From positions 33,308,572 to 33,372,571 of the forward strand of contig CAIIXF020000012.1 in the NCBI GenBank assembly GCA_903813345.2: 64,000 nucleotides of DNA, written 5' to 3'. The notes under the pieces are model-generated. The model did not search any database, had not been told where the DNA came from, and saw nothing but the letters and a program-made list of their open reading frames with translations. Positions 1 to 12,147 of this stretch are shown here, in pieces (the first letter of the stretch is position 1; every line of letters begins with the position of its first letter). The stretch is from Owenia fusiformis (taxonomy: Eukaryota; Annelida; Polychaeta; Sabellida; Oweniidae). The position numbers and the translations under genes are program-made.

Positions 1-60
1 GTGTACAGTGAACACATTTTTGTGGCTCCATAGGTGTTCAATCACACAGGTTTCACTGTA
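1..60. mobile_element. Right end of a pogo/Tigger-like MITE
   Basis: The window begins inside an element ending GGTGTTCAATCACACAGG then TTTCACTGTA. The same AACACC/GGTGTT body and CAGGTTTNACTGTA terminus recur at 8309, 16490, 19740 and 61488. Confidence 0.6.
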
Positions 61-1193
61 GATATGACTTAAAACAAAGGGAAGGGATGTGCGTTTTTAG
101 ACATTTTTCAAAGTGCTGTATTGTCATTGTCATTGTCTTAAGGTGATGGGTGTCTGCCTGTCTAGTTGTTGTCAGATAAATCTTGTCATCAGAATTCCAG
201 GAAAACCACTTACATGTTCAACTTGAATTTGTTAAGACGCAAGAACAGACAAGATCCAAGATCTGACTAGGTATTAACAGGCATACTGAGTAATTTTGAA
301 TTCTGAACATTTGGCATATATCACTGAGTGTCTTACCTGTAATCCAAATGATCTTACTGCATCAGGCCCATAGCCAGGGGGGGGGGTTCGATGGGTTCGA
401 CCCCCCCCCCCCCTCAGGCCAAAAAATCTTTCAAAACCATGCAGTTTTTCACCATTCTGAGCACTTTTTAAGTGATTTGGCCAATTTTTGGACCCCCCTA
501 AAATCTTTCAAAAAGTTAACCCCCCTTGGCAAATCCTCAGGCTACCGGCCTGTGCATCTTATACTAAAAATAAATAATACAGTGTAAATGTAATTTATCT
601 TCTAGTTTATTGCCTCTAAAGCCTCTTCAAAATGTCTGTCCTTAACAATTAGATACACAGCATGAAGTGTTCCTCATAGCAAAATAATATTTGAGGAAGT
701 AGGTGTATGTACGTAATTGAAAATCCATCGATTACAATTGTAGTTGCGTAATTGACGCAATGAATGTCTCATGTAATCTCCCACTGTGTCAAAAATTGCT
801 TCATAGTAAAGTATTATTATAACTAATTTCGATGTTTTCATATAAAAAATACACATTTTGTAATTATACTGAATTAGGATTAAGAAGGTATTTATTTGAA
901 CAATACAGCAACAATATCGTCTTTTTCATACATTTTCCCCAATTCTCAAAAAATACAAACCATCAAAGAATATTATTTCAATATCAGCAAAGAGGGCATA
1001 CAGATTTGTAACTGTGTTTCTGATTGTGTACGGAAATGATTCATCAAACTTCTCATATAAGTTACACAATTTCATGTACATTTCAGATATGATAAATCAT
1101 AAATCTTTGCAAAAACATTATGAGGCACCAATAACTCCCTCTAGATAGCCATAGTGACTATAACCAGTATATACAAGGCATTAACATGACAAA
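61..1193. other. RILPL intron, no gene seen
   Basis: AT-rich intronic DNA. Apart from the C-run MITE at 364-552 I see no exon, RNA gene or conserved motif. The 79- and 60-codon open stretches here have no protein character. Confidence 0.6.
364..552. mobile_element. MITE with G/C-run and CAGGCC(C/G)(A/G)TAGCC ends
   Basis: The left end CAGGCCCATAGCC pairs with the right end GGCTACCGGCCTG as terminal inverted repeats. Inside are a G-run and a C-run around TTCGATGGGTTCGA and a repeated AATCTTTCAAAA. This is a widespread type of non-autonomous element in marine invertebrates (from memory). Confidence 0.6.
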
Positions 1194-3135
1194 ATGTCAC
1201 CACCTAAAACAATTTGGTCAATTTAAAGCAAGTTGGAAAATACCTTTTGACCTTAAGAAGGTTTGATTTGAACTTCTTAGAACATGTAGATGATTTTGAA
1301 AAAAAAATTCGTCAATTTGAAGCAAGTTGAAAAAATACCTCTTTGACTTTTTTTGACATTGAGAAGGTCATTGAAGGTCAAATGTAAAGTCAGATTTGAA
1401 CTTCTGAGAACATGTAGATGATTTTGAAAAAAAATTAGTCAATTTGAAGCAAGTTGAAAAAAGACCTTTTTGACCTTGAGAAGGTCATTGAAGGTCAAAG
1501 GTCAAATCTAAAGTCAAATTTGAACTTCTGAAAAGATGTAGATGATTTTGAAAAAAAAATTTGGTCAATTTGAAGCAAGTTGAAAACAGACCTTTTTGAC
1601 CTTTTTTTACCTTGAGAAGGTCATTAAAGGTCAAATGTCAAATCTAAAGTCAGATTTGAAGTTCTGAGAACATGTAGATGATTTTGAAAAAAAATTAGTC
1701 AATTTGAAGCAAGTTGAAAAAAGACCTTTTTGACCTTTTTTGACCTTGAGAAGGTCATTGAAGGTCAAATGTCAAATTTAAAGTCATATTTGAATTTCTG
1801 AGAACATGTAGATGATTTTGAAAAAAATTTTAGTCAATTTGAAGCAAGATGAAAAAATACCTTTTTGACCTTTTTTGACATTGAGAAGGTCATTGAAGGT
1901 CAAATGTCAAATCTAAAGTCAGATTTGAATTCCTGAGAACACGTAGATGATTTTGAAAAAATTTTTTAGTCAATTTGAAGCAAGTTGAAAAAAGACCTTT
2001 TTGACCTTTTTTGACTTTGAGAAGGTCATTGAAGGTCAAATGTCAAATCTTAAGTCAAATCTAAAGTCAGATTTGAATTCCTGAGAACACGTAGATGATT
2101 TTGAAATTTTTTTTAGTCAATTTGAAGCAAGTTGAAAACAGACCTTTTTTGACCTTGAGAAGGTCATTGAAGGTCAAATGTCAAATTTTAAGTCAAATCT
2201 TAAGTCAGATTTGAATTTCTGAGAACACGTAGATGATTTTGAAAAAAAATTTAGTCAATTTGAAGCAAGTTGAAAACAGACCTTTTTGACCTTTTTTGAC
2301 CTTGAGAAGGTCATTAAAGGTCAAATGTCAAATCTAAAGTCAGATTTGAATTTCTGAGAACATGTAGATGATTTTGAAAAAAAGAATTAGTCAATTTGAA
2401 GCAAGTTGTAAAAAGACCTTTTTGACTTTCTTTGACCTTGAGAAGGTCATTGAAGGTCAAATCTTAAGTCAAATCTAAAGTCATATTTGAATTTCTGAGA
2501 ACATGTAGATGATTTTGAAAAAAAAATTTAGTCAATTTGAAGCAAGATGAAAAAATACCTTTTTGACCTTTTTTGACATTGAGAAGGTCATTGAAGGTCA
2601 AATGTCAAATCTAAAGTCAGATTTGAATTTCTGAGAACATGTAGATGATTTTGAAAAAAAAATTTAGTCAATTTGAAGCAAGTTGAAAACAGACCTTTTT
2701 GACCTTTTTTGACCTTGAGAAGGTCATTGAAGGTCAAATGTCAAATCTAAAGTCAGATTTGAAGGTCAAATGTCAAATCTAATGTCAAATCTAAAGTCAA
2801 ATCTAAAGTCAGATTTGAATTTCTGAGAACATGTAGATGATTTTGAAAAAAAATTTAGTCAATGTGAAGCAAGTTGAAAAAAGACCTTTTTGACCTTGAG
2901 AAGGTCATTGAAGGTCAAATGTCAAATCTAAAGTCAGATTTGAACTTCTGAGAACATGTAGATGATTTAAAAAAAATTGAAGTCAGTCTAAACAGTATTT
3001 GTTAAGTTATAGGAAGTTGTAAGAAATTGTTACAGACGCCGGACGCCAACCGCCGGACGCCAACCTCCAACCGCCGGACGCCGTCGCAAAAAAACGGAGA
3101 CCATAACAATATGTCACCACTTTTGGTGGTGACAT
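1194..3135 (+). mobile_element. Satellite-bearing MITE (ATGTCACCACC TIR), copy 1
   Basis: The element begins ATGTCACCACC and ends GGTGGTGACAT, an 11-bp inverted pair. The 3' part (about 3005-3135) holds CGCCGGACGCCAACC repeats and the palindrome ATGTCACCACTTTTGGTGGTGACAT. The body is about 13 tandem units of 123-195 bp (mean ~138) built on GTAGATGATTTTGAAAAAAA and AAGGTCATTGAAGGTCAAA. Other copies lie at 18286-19645 (inverted, with internal repeats), 14364-14612 (inverted, single) and 60875-60980 (decayed). No coding capacity. Confidence 0.85.
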
Positions 3136-5362
3136 AATAATGTTACAATGATTTTAATTTAATAAAAATCGATTTGCAAATCCCTCTTTAACGCAAAAAC
3201 AAACTCCCGAAAGGGTATGAATGATCTGCCTACTTTAAATGGATGAAGCTTACAAACATCACATGCTCTCTACTAGCAATGTATTCTAGCCGGAAACTTA
3301 CTAGATTTTCTCCTAATGCAAATTGATCACCTTTCTCTGCTATAATGCTATCGCCATCCCTGGCCCTTAGGGAATCCACTGAACTATTCTCTTTCTGATA
3401 TTCTATATCTAACGATGGTTCTTTGTAATTACTCTTTTATTTTTTCTTCAAACAACCTGCTTATTCAAATCATGACATGGATTCTAATGGGAATGGTTCT
3501 GCGAGAAGTAAAAGATCAAAGACTCTGATGACTTGATTAAAAATCTTCTCAACCATAAGGTATACAATTAAAGAATACCTATATAATGACATAAGGTACA
3601 GGTTAAAAATCCCCAAAGTAGAAAGTATAAGGTAAATTACTCATAAGGTAAAACATAAGGTATAAGACTTCTCAAAGCATGAAGTATAAGGTAAAAACTT
3701 TTAAAACATAAGGTATAAGGTAAAATACTCGTAATAACATAAGGTATAAGGTAAATGACCCTCAAAACATAAGGTACATTAGATTTAATATCCTCAAAAT
3801 GTTTATTAGGTAGAATTCATATCTTTCCTTAAAAAAAGTATTTCTAATGATATAAGGAATACATAGAAATGTTTTTAAATATTATTCTTCGAAATTAGAC
3901 TACATTATATAATACATCTATAGCACTCCTTTTAAATTAAAGAGAGCCCATTGTTTATCAAGATTTTATATTTCAAATCATGAATGCAATTGACTTTCAC
4001 GCAGAAAGCTTGATGTATGATATATCAGGAGAGATTGATTAAACGTCTCTCCCTATTGATTTATCTATGCAGTTCTAAAGAACGTACCAGTATTGACCCA
4101 TTGATAAAATAACTCAAGTTTTTCTGTTTTCAAATTAGAATTTGGTTACAAAGGAGTGGAATTAGCAGAAATGAATTGATATAGATGCAATTTTTAGTTC
4201 AAAAATGCGAGAAAATCAACCTAAGTTTCATATAGATATCAGGGGAAAGCTTGAATATGGGTGATTTGAGTGAAGTTTTCTGAAAGGGCTGAGACAATAA
4301 TATTGTTCTCCCTTCAAAAAGATATCACAAGGTAAAATTTCAAAATTAAAGCTGGAGTGGAAAAGAGTGGAATGAGCATGAAATGGAATAAACAGCCATG
4401 TGGTCGATATCGTAAATTATATGGAAACGCCAGATTATTGACGTTTTATTAATGATATACAAAATAAAAATGTTGAAATCAAGGCATGATCTATTTTTTA
4501 AGAAGATTATGTTTTAGGTCCTCATTCTTGTTATGTCAAATGATCTTTACCCTCAAAATGTTAACATCATTTTGATTTACCCAAGTCACTCTTTATCTGC
4601 TATATTGTAGAGATGTGTAGGCTCATGGAAGAGATCAGAATGGTTCAATATGAATTGCAAAATCTTACGCAATCAATCAGTTCAAATTTGTAAAACCGCC
4701 ATCCCATTTGCTTCGCTGACTCATCCCTCAGTAGTTGTTTGTTAGTAGGCAGAAAAAATTTAGACCCTACATATAGCAACGCAACTGAGATACTAACTGC
4801 TTTTGTAAAAATGATGGCTAACATATGTGAGCATATAGAATTTATCCTTGTCTGTCTGTCCCTCCATTAATGATTTTTTGACAACCGCCAATTGCTGTTT
4901 GATTGAAAATTTCTATTTTATGGGATCAATGCTTGTAATTTATACCATTGATCCCGGCTCCTACTTTTTTCATTTTGGAGATATTGACTATTTCCACAAT
5001 TTGGGCCCACAAAAAGGCGAAAATTTGTAGGTTGCATGACAAATTATAATGGATCCGAAATAATGTGCAATCAATCATAATATGCACATTCGCAGTATAT
5101 TCATACCTCATATTTCTTTATTCATTTATTCAATTCACTCATTTATTGGTAGCTAACACAAATGTCCTTTAATTGGGGTTCCATGTAGTCTACAGACTGC
5201 ACCAAGCTCTCATCAGAAAATATTGACTATAGTTTTGTATGGAAGATGTAAAACTAATATATGTCCAAATTTTGTATTTTAACCGGTGGTCAGCCTTCAA
5301 ATAACATTGGTTTTGTGAAGGGTCATGAATTATTAAATAGAATCTTTGCTTTCTAATTTCAG
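3136..5362. other. RILPL intron, mostly unannotatable
   Basis: It contains the short array at 3555-3790 and otherwise AT-rich DNA. Open frames at 4848 and 4926 overlap antiparallel and lack protein character. Confidence 0.5.
3555..3790. repeat. Degenerate tandem array of CATAAGGTATAAGGTAAAA
   Basis: About 8-9 irregular units share ACATAAGGTATAAGGTAAA with spacers of varying length. Confidence 0.7.
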
Positions 5363-5510
5363 GAGCTTGAGCAAATTGAAGAATCGTGGCGATCTGAAAC
5401 GAAAGATCTCTTAGAAGTCGTTTCCAAACTGCGCGATGAGAACCACAGATTAACGACATTACTACGTGAAAAGCAGGGTGAATCAGAAAGAATAGCCAGT
5501 AAGGAAATAG
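5363..5510 (+). CDS. RILPL: RILP-like protein, internal exon (RH1-region coiled coil)
   Basis: This internal coding exon of a RILP-like adaptor encodes about 49 residues of amphipathic helix starting ELEQIEESWRSE and continuing through LRDENHRL. The acceptor is ctaatttcag. It ends in phase 1 at AAATAG|GTACAG and joins the next exon in frame. RILPL1/2 bind phosphorylated Rab8/Rab10 and act in centrosomal and ciliary membrane traffic; that function is family knowledge, and the WRxExxDLL...DEN pattern matches the RH1-region coiled coil of RILPL1 as I recall it. A second donor, GCCA|GTAAGG, lies 12 nt upstream at 5498 in the same phase, so two isoforms differing by four residues are possible. The first exon, with the N-terminal part of RH1, is not visible and is probably upstream of the window. 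An antisense reading frame over this exon is a shadow. Confidence 0.85.
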
Positions 5511-5702
5511 GTACAGATTATCTTTTTGTTGTAATAGCTTTACTGCTTTTGGTGTATTGACCCTCTGTTTATTATATCCCTTGTAGTAAGTACACTTTGC
5601 AATCATTTGACTTTGCTTCATCTGCACTCTTTAAGTTTAGGAGAAACTCTTAGAACATGCTGAGCCAACCAGAGATCGTCATCAAAAGAAGGATGCTTTC
5701 CT

Positions 5703-5938
5703 TTATAGAGGGTGCCAAATAAATATGTTCTCCCCTGTAACTTCAACATCCACATGATGTTGCATAACTTTTTTGTCTGCAAGATATCTGAATTGATTTT
5801 TACCACATTTAAACTAGGCTTCATGGAGGAAACCTACCAGAAGTTTCAGTTGACTAGCTTAACTAGATGGAGTTTTATGCACAAAAGTTCATACCCTTGA
5901 AATTAAGGGGAGAGAACATATTTATTTGACACCCTGTA
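5703..5938. mobile_element. MITE with mariner-like TIRs
   Basis: The left end AGGGTGCCAAATAAATATG is mirrored by the right end ATATTTATTTGACACCCTGTA; pairing continues through TTCTCCCCT for about 30-40 bp. The TACAGGGTGTCAA end is like Tc1/mariner-derived elements. It starts about 190 bp after the RILPL exon. No coding capacity. Confidence 0.7.
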
Positions 5939-7121
5939 TATGGTCATTTCCTCTGAAGTAATATTCAGTATTGACCAACACTGGCTGACTGATAGCAGCA
6001 GCAGTGGGGGCTTCCAGCCACTGAACTGTAAAATTGTCTTAACTATTCAGAAGTTACTTTAGAACTAACCTCTGAACTCAGGGTAGGATATAGGGGCCTG
6101 TTGTTAGACATTTTTTGTATTCGTTCAACTCTGCTTCTTAAAAGAGAGCTTCATCTTCACTCTCAGTTTACAATAAATCTCTGAACTCACAGAGCCAATC
6201 AGAGTTTGTCGTTAAACTACAATTGACTATCTTTATGTGGTCTGATAATATTCTCTAACATCAGTTTTGGTTCAGTGTAAAGATATCTCACACTTGACAA
6301 GTCAATCAAGTAAAGTTAGCTCCAGGGAGTATAGTATGCTCCATGGAGCAATCAAATTGTCTCTATATCAACGATAGACAGTCAACTTGGTTACATAGCA
6401 ATTACAAATCCATTAAATATTTCATTCATATGGGCAGGCTATTTATCAAAGTGTTACAGCGGCAATGAGAGTTCTCAATCAATTACACTTAGATAAATTG
6501 TCTGCACATTGATTAGACTGATATTCTAGGTGAGTCTTGATGGCATATAATTTGTAAGGCAATGTCAAGCAATTGTGTGACCCCTTCATGTGATGACACC
6601 TTAATCAAGTTCTTTAATTCTAACGTTGAAGGCATCCAGAGCAAGGGCGAATGTAATTACCTGGAACGTTCGCAATTTGGCGTTCGGTTTTTTACTGCAT
6701 CCGATTTGAATTAGCCAATTAAACATACACAATTGTCTAATGAAGACCAAACAAAGCCCCGGATGTTGTGCCATTTTTCGTTTTGTTTGGTTCACAACTA
6801 AGCCCCGGGTATTAAATAAGCCCTTGTCCAGCATCCAGAGTTCTTATATGCTAGGAATGGGGATGTACCCAAAACTGGAAGTTCATACTTTTGCACTTAT
6901 GTGTAAGTTTAAATCCTTGTGTTTTGATTGTCTCAAACAAATACCTGTTAAGACATATATGATGTAAGATAGGACAACATAAACATAGGAGATGGCCAAA
7001 TATACCTGTTTGAGCAATGGATCTCAATCATAGAATGGATGAAGGACAAAATAGAGGGTAAAAAGAACCCATTTATAAACAACAATAAGACATATAAATG
7101 TTTTTTCAAATAGACCCTTTA
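5939..7121. other. RILPL intron, nothing recognised
   Basis: There is a short inverted pair GCTCCAGGGAGTATA...GCTCCATGGAGC near 6320-6355. I see no exon, RNA gene or long repeat. Confidence 0.5.
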
Positions 7122-7385
7122 TATGCCACCACCAGAAGTTGTGCCATATGTCACCACCAGAAGTTGTGACATAAACCACCACCAGAAGTTGTGACATATA
7201 CCACCACCAGAAGTTGTGACATATGCCACCACCAGAAGTTGTGACATATGTCACCACCAGAAGTTGTGACATATGTCACCACCAGAAGTTGTGATATATT
7301 TGCTATAGTTATCGACTTTTTTGTGGACAGTGTCCAGCGGTTGGCTGTTAGCTTCTTTAACAATTTGCAGGTGGTGACATTTTGC
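7122..7385. repeat. Tandem array of the ATGTCACCACC element end
   Basis: Seven units of about 24 bp (ATGTCACCACCAGAAGTTGTGACAT type) occupy 7122-7292. A single GGTGGTGACATTTTGCATG end follows at about 7370. The unit equals the palindromic terminus of the satellite-bearing MITE, so this looks like an amplified terminus. Reading frames rich in SQLLVV and YVTTSGG here are translations of the repeat. Confidence 0.8.
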
Positions 7386-8308
7386 ATGTTTGCCAAATCT
7401 CAAAATTGTATTACTGAATATACCTGTTGTTTTGAGGAATTTTACAATTGTCTGTGTCTACAATAAATACTTCTAAAAATTTTACCCATTTTATTTGTTT
7501 TATGCCCTTTGACACAACTTCTAAGTAAACTCCTTTTATTATGATACTGAGTCATTCAAGCCATTTGTCTAACAGTGTAATTTAGGATGAAATATTAGTA
7601 AATTACTATATATGCCCATGTTATCGGTTGTATGTAATTTCCGTGATAACTATCATCTTACTGTAATATGTTATCATTTCTTGTCCTCAGCTCTGTTTCC
7701 ATGGCAACCTCATCTCTGAGATGAAACGCTTAGCTTTATTACAAAAGTATTTTACCTCATTCTTGGCCATACGTTCATGTACCTGTATGCAGATTCAATG
7801 GATGTTTCTGGTAGAACTTTTATGAAAATTTACATGTATTGCATATTTTTCCAAAAATAAAAAAAACACAAATGTTTAGCCTCAGTAGTAATATCCTCCT
7901 AGATTCATGAAGTGTTTTCTATTTTTTTTTGTATATTACAATCATATTAATAACTTTTCTGGTACTGTTTGATGAAATAGCCACTGTGACATAGACAGCA
8001 GCCTATTCAATTAGTGATATAACATGAAACATTCCCATTTGATTAAAAGGAAGAAAACAGCTTAGGAGACCATGAAGAGCTTCTGTTATAAAGTACATTA
8101 TTAGTTCGATCAATCAATACATGAGTGTTCTGCTAACATTATTTGATAACTTCAGAGAAATTACTGTCAGTATAAAACACCCTTTTCAATACTTTGTGTT
8201 CACTTCTGTAAAAGAGAGTTTCGTCTACATATTTTTGATTAAGAGAAACCATTGATTCAATGTTAAACCTGCCTTAGTGATATAAGTTTGTCAACATCTT
8301 GTTATCTA
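7386..8308. other. RILPL intron, nothing recognised
   Basis: AT-rich DNA without visible exon, repeat array or RNA gene. Confidence 0.5.
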
Positions 8309-8813
8309 CTGTAAAACCTGTCTTAGTGAACACCTCTCTCTAGTGAATACTTGTGTTTAGTGAACACCACTTCTAGACACATTTAAGATTGATTCCTGAA
8401 CACCTACCCACCTACCAAATACTTTTTTGTGGCTCCATAGGTGTTTACTATATACAGAAACACCTGTGTATAGTGAAAATCTCTCTCTAGTGAACACCTG
8501 TGTAATATAGTGAACACCACTTCAAGACACATTTAAGAATGACTGACCTGTATAAAATCCTTCTCTGTAGTGATCACCTACCCACCTATCGAACACTTTT
8601 TTGTGGCTCCATAGGTGTTTACTATATACAGAAACACCTGTGTATAGTGAAAATCTCTCTCTAGTGAACACCTGTGTAATATAGTGAACACCACTTCAAG
8701 ACATATTTAAGAATCCACTCTCTGTAGTGAACACCTACCCGCCAAGTGAACACCTTTTTATGGCTCCATAGGTGTTCACTATATACAGGTTTCACTATAA
8801 TTAGAATTGATTC
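8309..8813. mobile_element. Pogo/Tigger-like MITE with internal ~185-bp duplication
   Basis: It starts TACTGTAAAACCTGTCTTAG and ends ATACAGGTTTCACTATA. The inside consists of AGTGAACACC / GGTGTTTACTATA blocks. A segment (CACTTCTAGACACATTTAAG through GAACACCTGTGTAATATAG) is tandemly duplicated. TIRs of type CAGTNAAACCTG next to TA are like pogo/Tigger derivatives; that class label is inference. Confidence 0.65.
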
Positions 8814-9561
8814 TTAGGAGGCTGGCATTTATTTAAAGAATAAAGAATCCTGAATTGAATCATTCTTTATATGAAATTTAAAATATTGAGTGCATGTACT
8901 AGCACGGCTGTAAAATAATTGTTTCTACTCAGTTGACTATATACCTTGAATTAATGCACTGAAATACTCGAAGCTGATTGGTTGGGGCACAGATGACATG
9001 TAGGAATTCATATTCAAACGTCAATGAAAGACGATGGCATCATTAAGATATTCTATCAGCTTCAGAATTGTAAAAGTGTCTGACTTTGTCAGAGAGTAAT
9101 AATTTCTACTAATTTTTAGTTTTGGATTCAGGGTTGTATAAAACCTTGTCAGTTAAGCCGCTTGTGGTGTGATGCGATTAATATAGAATTGTTATTACTG
9201 GAAAAGGCCAGCAAAAGGAGATGTAAACTGGTAAAACTGTTGATGCGCTCAATTTTTCAAATGGAAAATAGTGTTAAAAATAATGAACAAAGGAAAAAAA
9301 TAAATAAATAGACACATAGGGGACACTCTAAATTGTATAGAAATGAAAAAAACTCTGATACTTTATTCAAATTTTTTGGAGAAATAGAGAGAATTGACGT
9401 GAAGAAAGAGAAATGTGAGGTACGGGTGAAATGATTGAGTATGACAGTTAATCATTACAGTTTGGATTGGCATCGGCAAAACAAGTTCATGAAACTTGTA
9501 ATGTTAAGAGAAATCAAAGATTGCAATGACTGACATTTCATGAAATAGGCTGAAAATAAGG

Positions 9562-9790
9562 TTTCTTTCTTTCTTTCTTTCTTTCTTTCTTACTTGTCTC
9601 TTTTCTTTTTTACTTTACTTTTTTTTACTTTAATATTTATTCAAGAATGTACAATTTGGTCTTACTTATGAATCAGAATTGGTTGGTTAGTTGTTTGGTT
9701 GGTTGATTGGTTGGTTTGTTGGTTGGTTGGTTGTTTAAATGGTTTGTTAGTTGGTTGGTTATGGTTGGTTTGTTGGTCAGTTGGTCAGTC
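9562..9790. repeat. Microsatellites (TTTC)n and (TTGG)n
   Basis: (TTTC)n lies at about 9560-9592, and an imperfect TTGGTTGG array at about 9676-9795. Confidence 0.9.
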
Positions 9791-9944
9791 AGTTGGTTTG
9801 TTTTAGTGAGACCATGTCACGCAACAGTTGAGTAGCCACATGAACTATATCCCATTGTCCCCCGATGTCTCTCAGGTTGGTGCCACTCCACTCCCTGCAA
9901 TTAACTTAGTGTAATGACCTTCGATAGAAAGTCGCTACTACAGT

Positions 9945-10205
9945 CTCTGCTGTAGTTGCTAGACTTTTTGGCCGAATCGGTAGAGCATCTGACTCGGAGA
10001 GTGAAAGGACCTGGGTTCGATTCTGGTCCGGGGCATTGAATTTAGCACACTCCCTTTCGGGTCTAGTATCTGGCTCGGTACACTACAGCTCCCTCCACAT
10101 GTCCAAGGGTCAATACATTTAGTCTCTCTCATCTCCTTACTCAGGTAAAGTGATTTGAGGTCCCTTTCATTCTCTATTCCACCATACATGTATTTATATT
10201 ATCAG
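9945..10205 (+). mobile_element. tRNA-derived SINE
   Basis: The head resembles a tRNA: an A-box-like GGCCGAATCGGTAGAGCATC at about 9970 and a perfect B-box GGGTTCGATTC at 10013-10023, spaced as in RNA polymerase III promoters. A non-tRNA body (ACTCCCTTTCGGGTCTAG onward) runs to about 10200. The lack of a tRNA acceptor stem and the long body argue against a functional tRNA gene. Confidence 0.7.
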
Positions 10206-12147
10206 GCTTAAAAGACAGAAATCGTGATCAGGAATGGGTTAAGAGGATTTTCATAGAAAATAGGTATGACAAAGAATGAAATAAGCTTATTTTTGAAAAA
10301 GGTCCCTTTATCCCTCTGATCTCATTATCCATTTTATTTAGATTAATTATTGTTGTATTATTTATTCATCTTTAGAGACATTTTTCTCTTCCTGATAAAG
10401 AATCCATTTTACAAGATATGTAAAAACATGTTGATCATGGTTTCAGTAAATAACTGGAATTCGAAGGAATAAGGTACACCCGTAATCCATATGGCAGGCA
10501 TATATTGCTACTCATTTAAATCTTATAGAGAAAACGGGTGAAATTAACAGTGCCATTTCTCACGATTAAAGACTTAAATTGAGGTTGTTGGTTCGTAATT
10601 TTGCTGTAATGTAATCGTACATTCTCTTATTGTCCAATATTGCTCTAGCCAATAACGCACTTGCTGTCTTGGTTGCTATAGTAACTGGAAATTAATGTTT
10701 ACGTCACTACGTCAACAGGCTTTAAGTAGATTTTCAGCAGTCCTGTCAAATGATTTACATTAGTATTATAATTGTCCAGTATTGGAACAACCTGGTCTTA
10801 ACCCAGTTTGTCAACTAATAAACATCCTATGAACCATTCCAGGATCTAGAAATAGGTGAGGCAGAATAAAGTATTTGAGGCAAAATAAAATTAAAATAGG
10901 TGAGGCAAATTAAATGTAAAATTTCAGTGACATATTTGCCTGTTGCCATCTTCCAAATGCAAATTTAGCAACCTAGCAACACTAGGTGGCGCTATAAACT
11001 AAACTTACTGAACTAGTTTAATTGTTCAGACACATAAGAGGAGGCATCAAAAGTTCGATGTCGGATCGGAAACTAAATAAATCTAGTTTTGACTCTGACC
11101 CCCCCCCCTCCCCCCAAAAACTAAATACCATGAAAGTTGATCGCTGACTTCCTTCAAATTTACACAAATGATAGAGGATATCAACTACTAGAGCTGATTA
11201 ACTTTTGGGCGGCCATCTTGTTTTCTTGTTCTTGAAATTTGTTAACATAATAGGAGAACAGTTTTCCTGGTTCATAGTGTCTGCCTATTTGATGGTGTGA
11301 TCTCGTTCACGTCCTGTGCCTTGTTGTTAATTCCTATCGTAATTTGTGGCTTTTAACAACTATTGATAGAATAGAATCTATTGGAATGATCTTGACGATG
11401 AAAGCAGCAGGTAAAATCTTCTTTTTAAACCATTCCAAGGCATTCTGAGTCGAAATTGGAGCCAATTTCCAACACAGTACTATATGGTTTCGTAAATATG
11501 GTGCTGTACTCTACCATATACCATAGACTAAAACAGTACCCTACGGTACTGTGAACACTGTACGGCACCAGACTCTTAATGTACCATATGCTACCGTGAT
11601 TTCAGAGTGCAGATTGGTGTTGTACCAAGGTCAGTTGATAACTTGGAATTTGAAAAGATGAGATATGTCCGCAAGCCAATTTCTCAGTCAAGATTGGTAA
11701 ATTTTACAATTTTTCATTCAGGTGAGATGTAAAAAACCTATGGGTCACTGGCATTGTAAATTAAAAATTCTATTCACATTTCTCATTGCTTCTCTGACAG
11801 AATCAACCTTCAACTGTCTCATGGCAAACACAAGATAAATGATCTGATTACGACATTCTCAAAATCAGGAGATACGAGAATCTACAAATGACATCTTGTG
11901 GAATCATGACCGATTGGATAAGTCAAAGTTCAAATCCTACAGCTCTGTAAATTCTTAGAATTCGTTATCCAATTTTCCTTTTCTGTGTCACTCACTTAGA
12001 GATAAGTACACTAGTTTGCTAATGACTTCCTTTAAAAAATGATTGATTAGCCTTAGTATTTACATCGTTAGATAAAATGATGTAAAAACTGATTGACCAT
12101 AAGCAGATTTCATGTCATGAACATTATTAATAATATGTTATTATTAC
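10206..12147. other. RILPL intron with decayed repeat traces
   Basis: GGTGAGGCA motifs near 10850-10920 match the repeat at 61310-61455. A C-run lies at 11098-11115, and imperfect TACCATAT/ACAGTAC repeats at 11470-11590. No exon seen. Confidence 0.5.

Noticed and set aside
5190-5627. 145-codon minus-strand frame
   Set aside because: It is antisense to the RILPL exon at 5363-5510, with no family resemblance.
7024-7396. Minus-strand frames with repeated SQLLVV / YVTTSGG
   Set aside because: They are translations of the 24-bp ATGTCACCACC tandem array in two frames.
9959-10030. tRNA gene
   Set aside because: A- and B-box-like sequences are present but no acceptor stem closes and a SINE body follows, so I call a tRNA-derived SINE.
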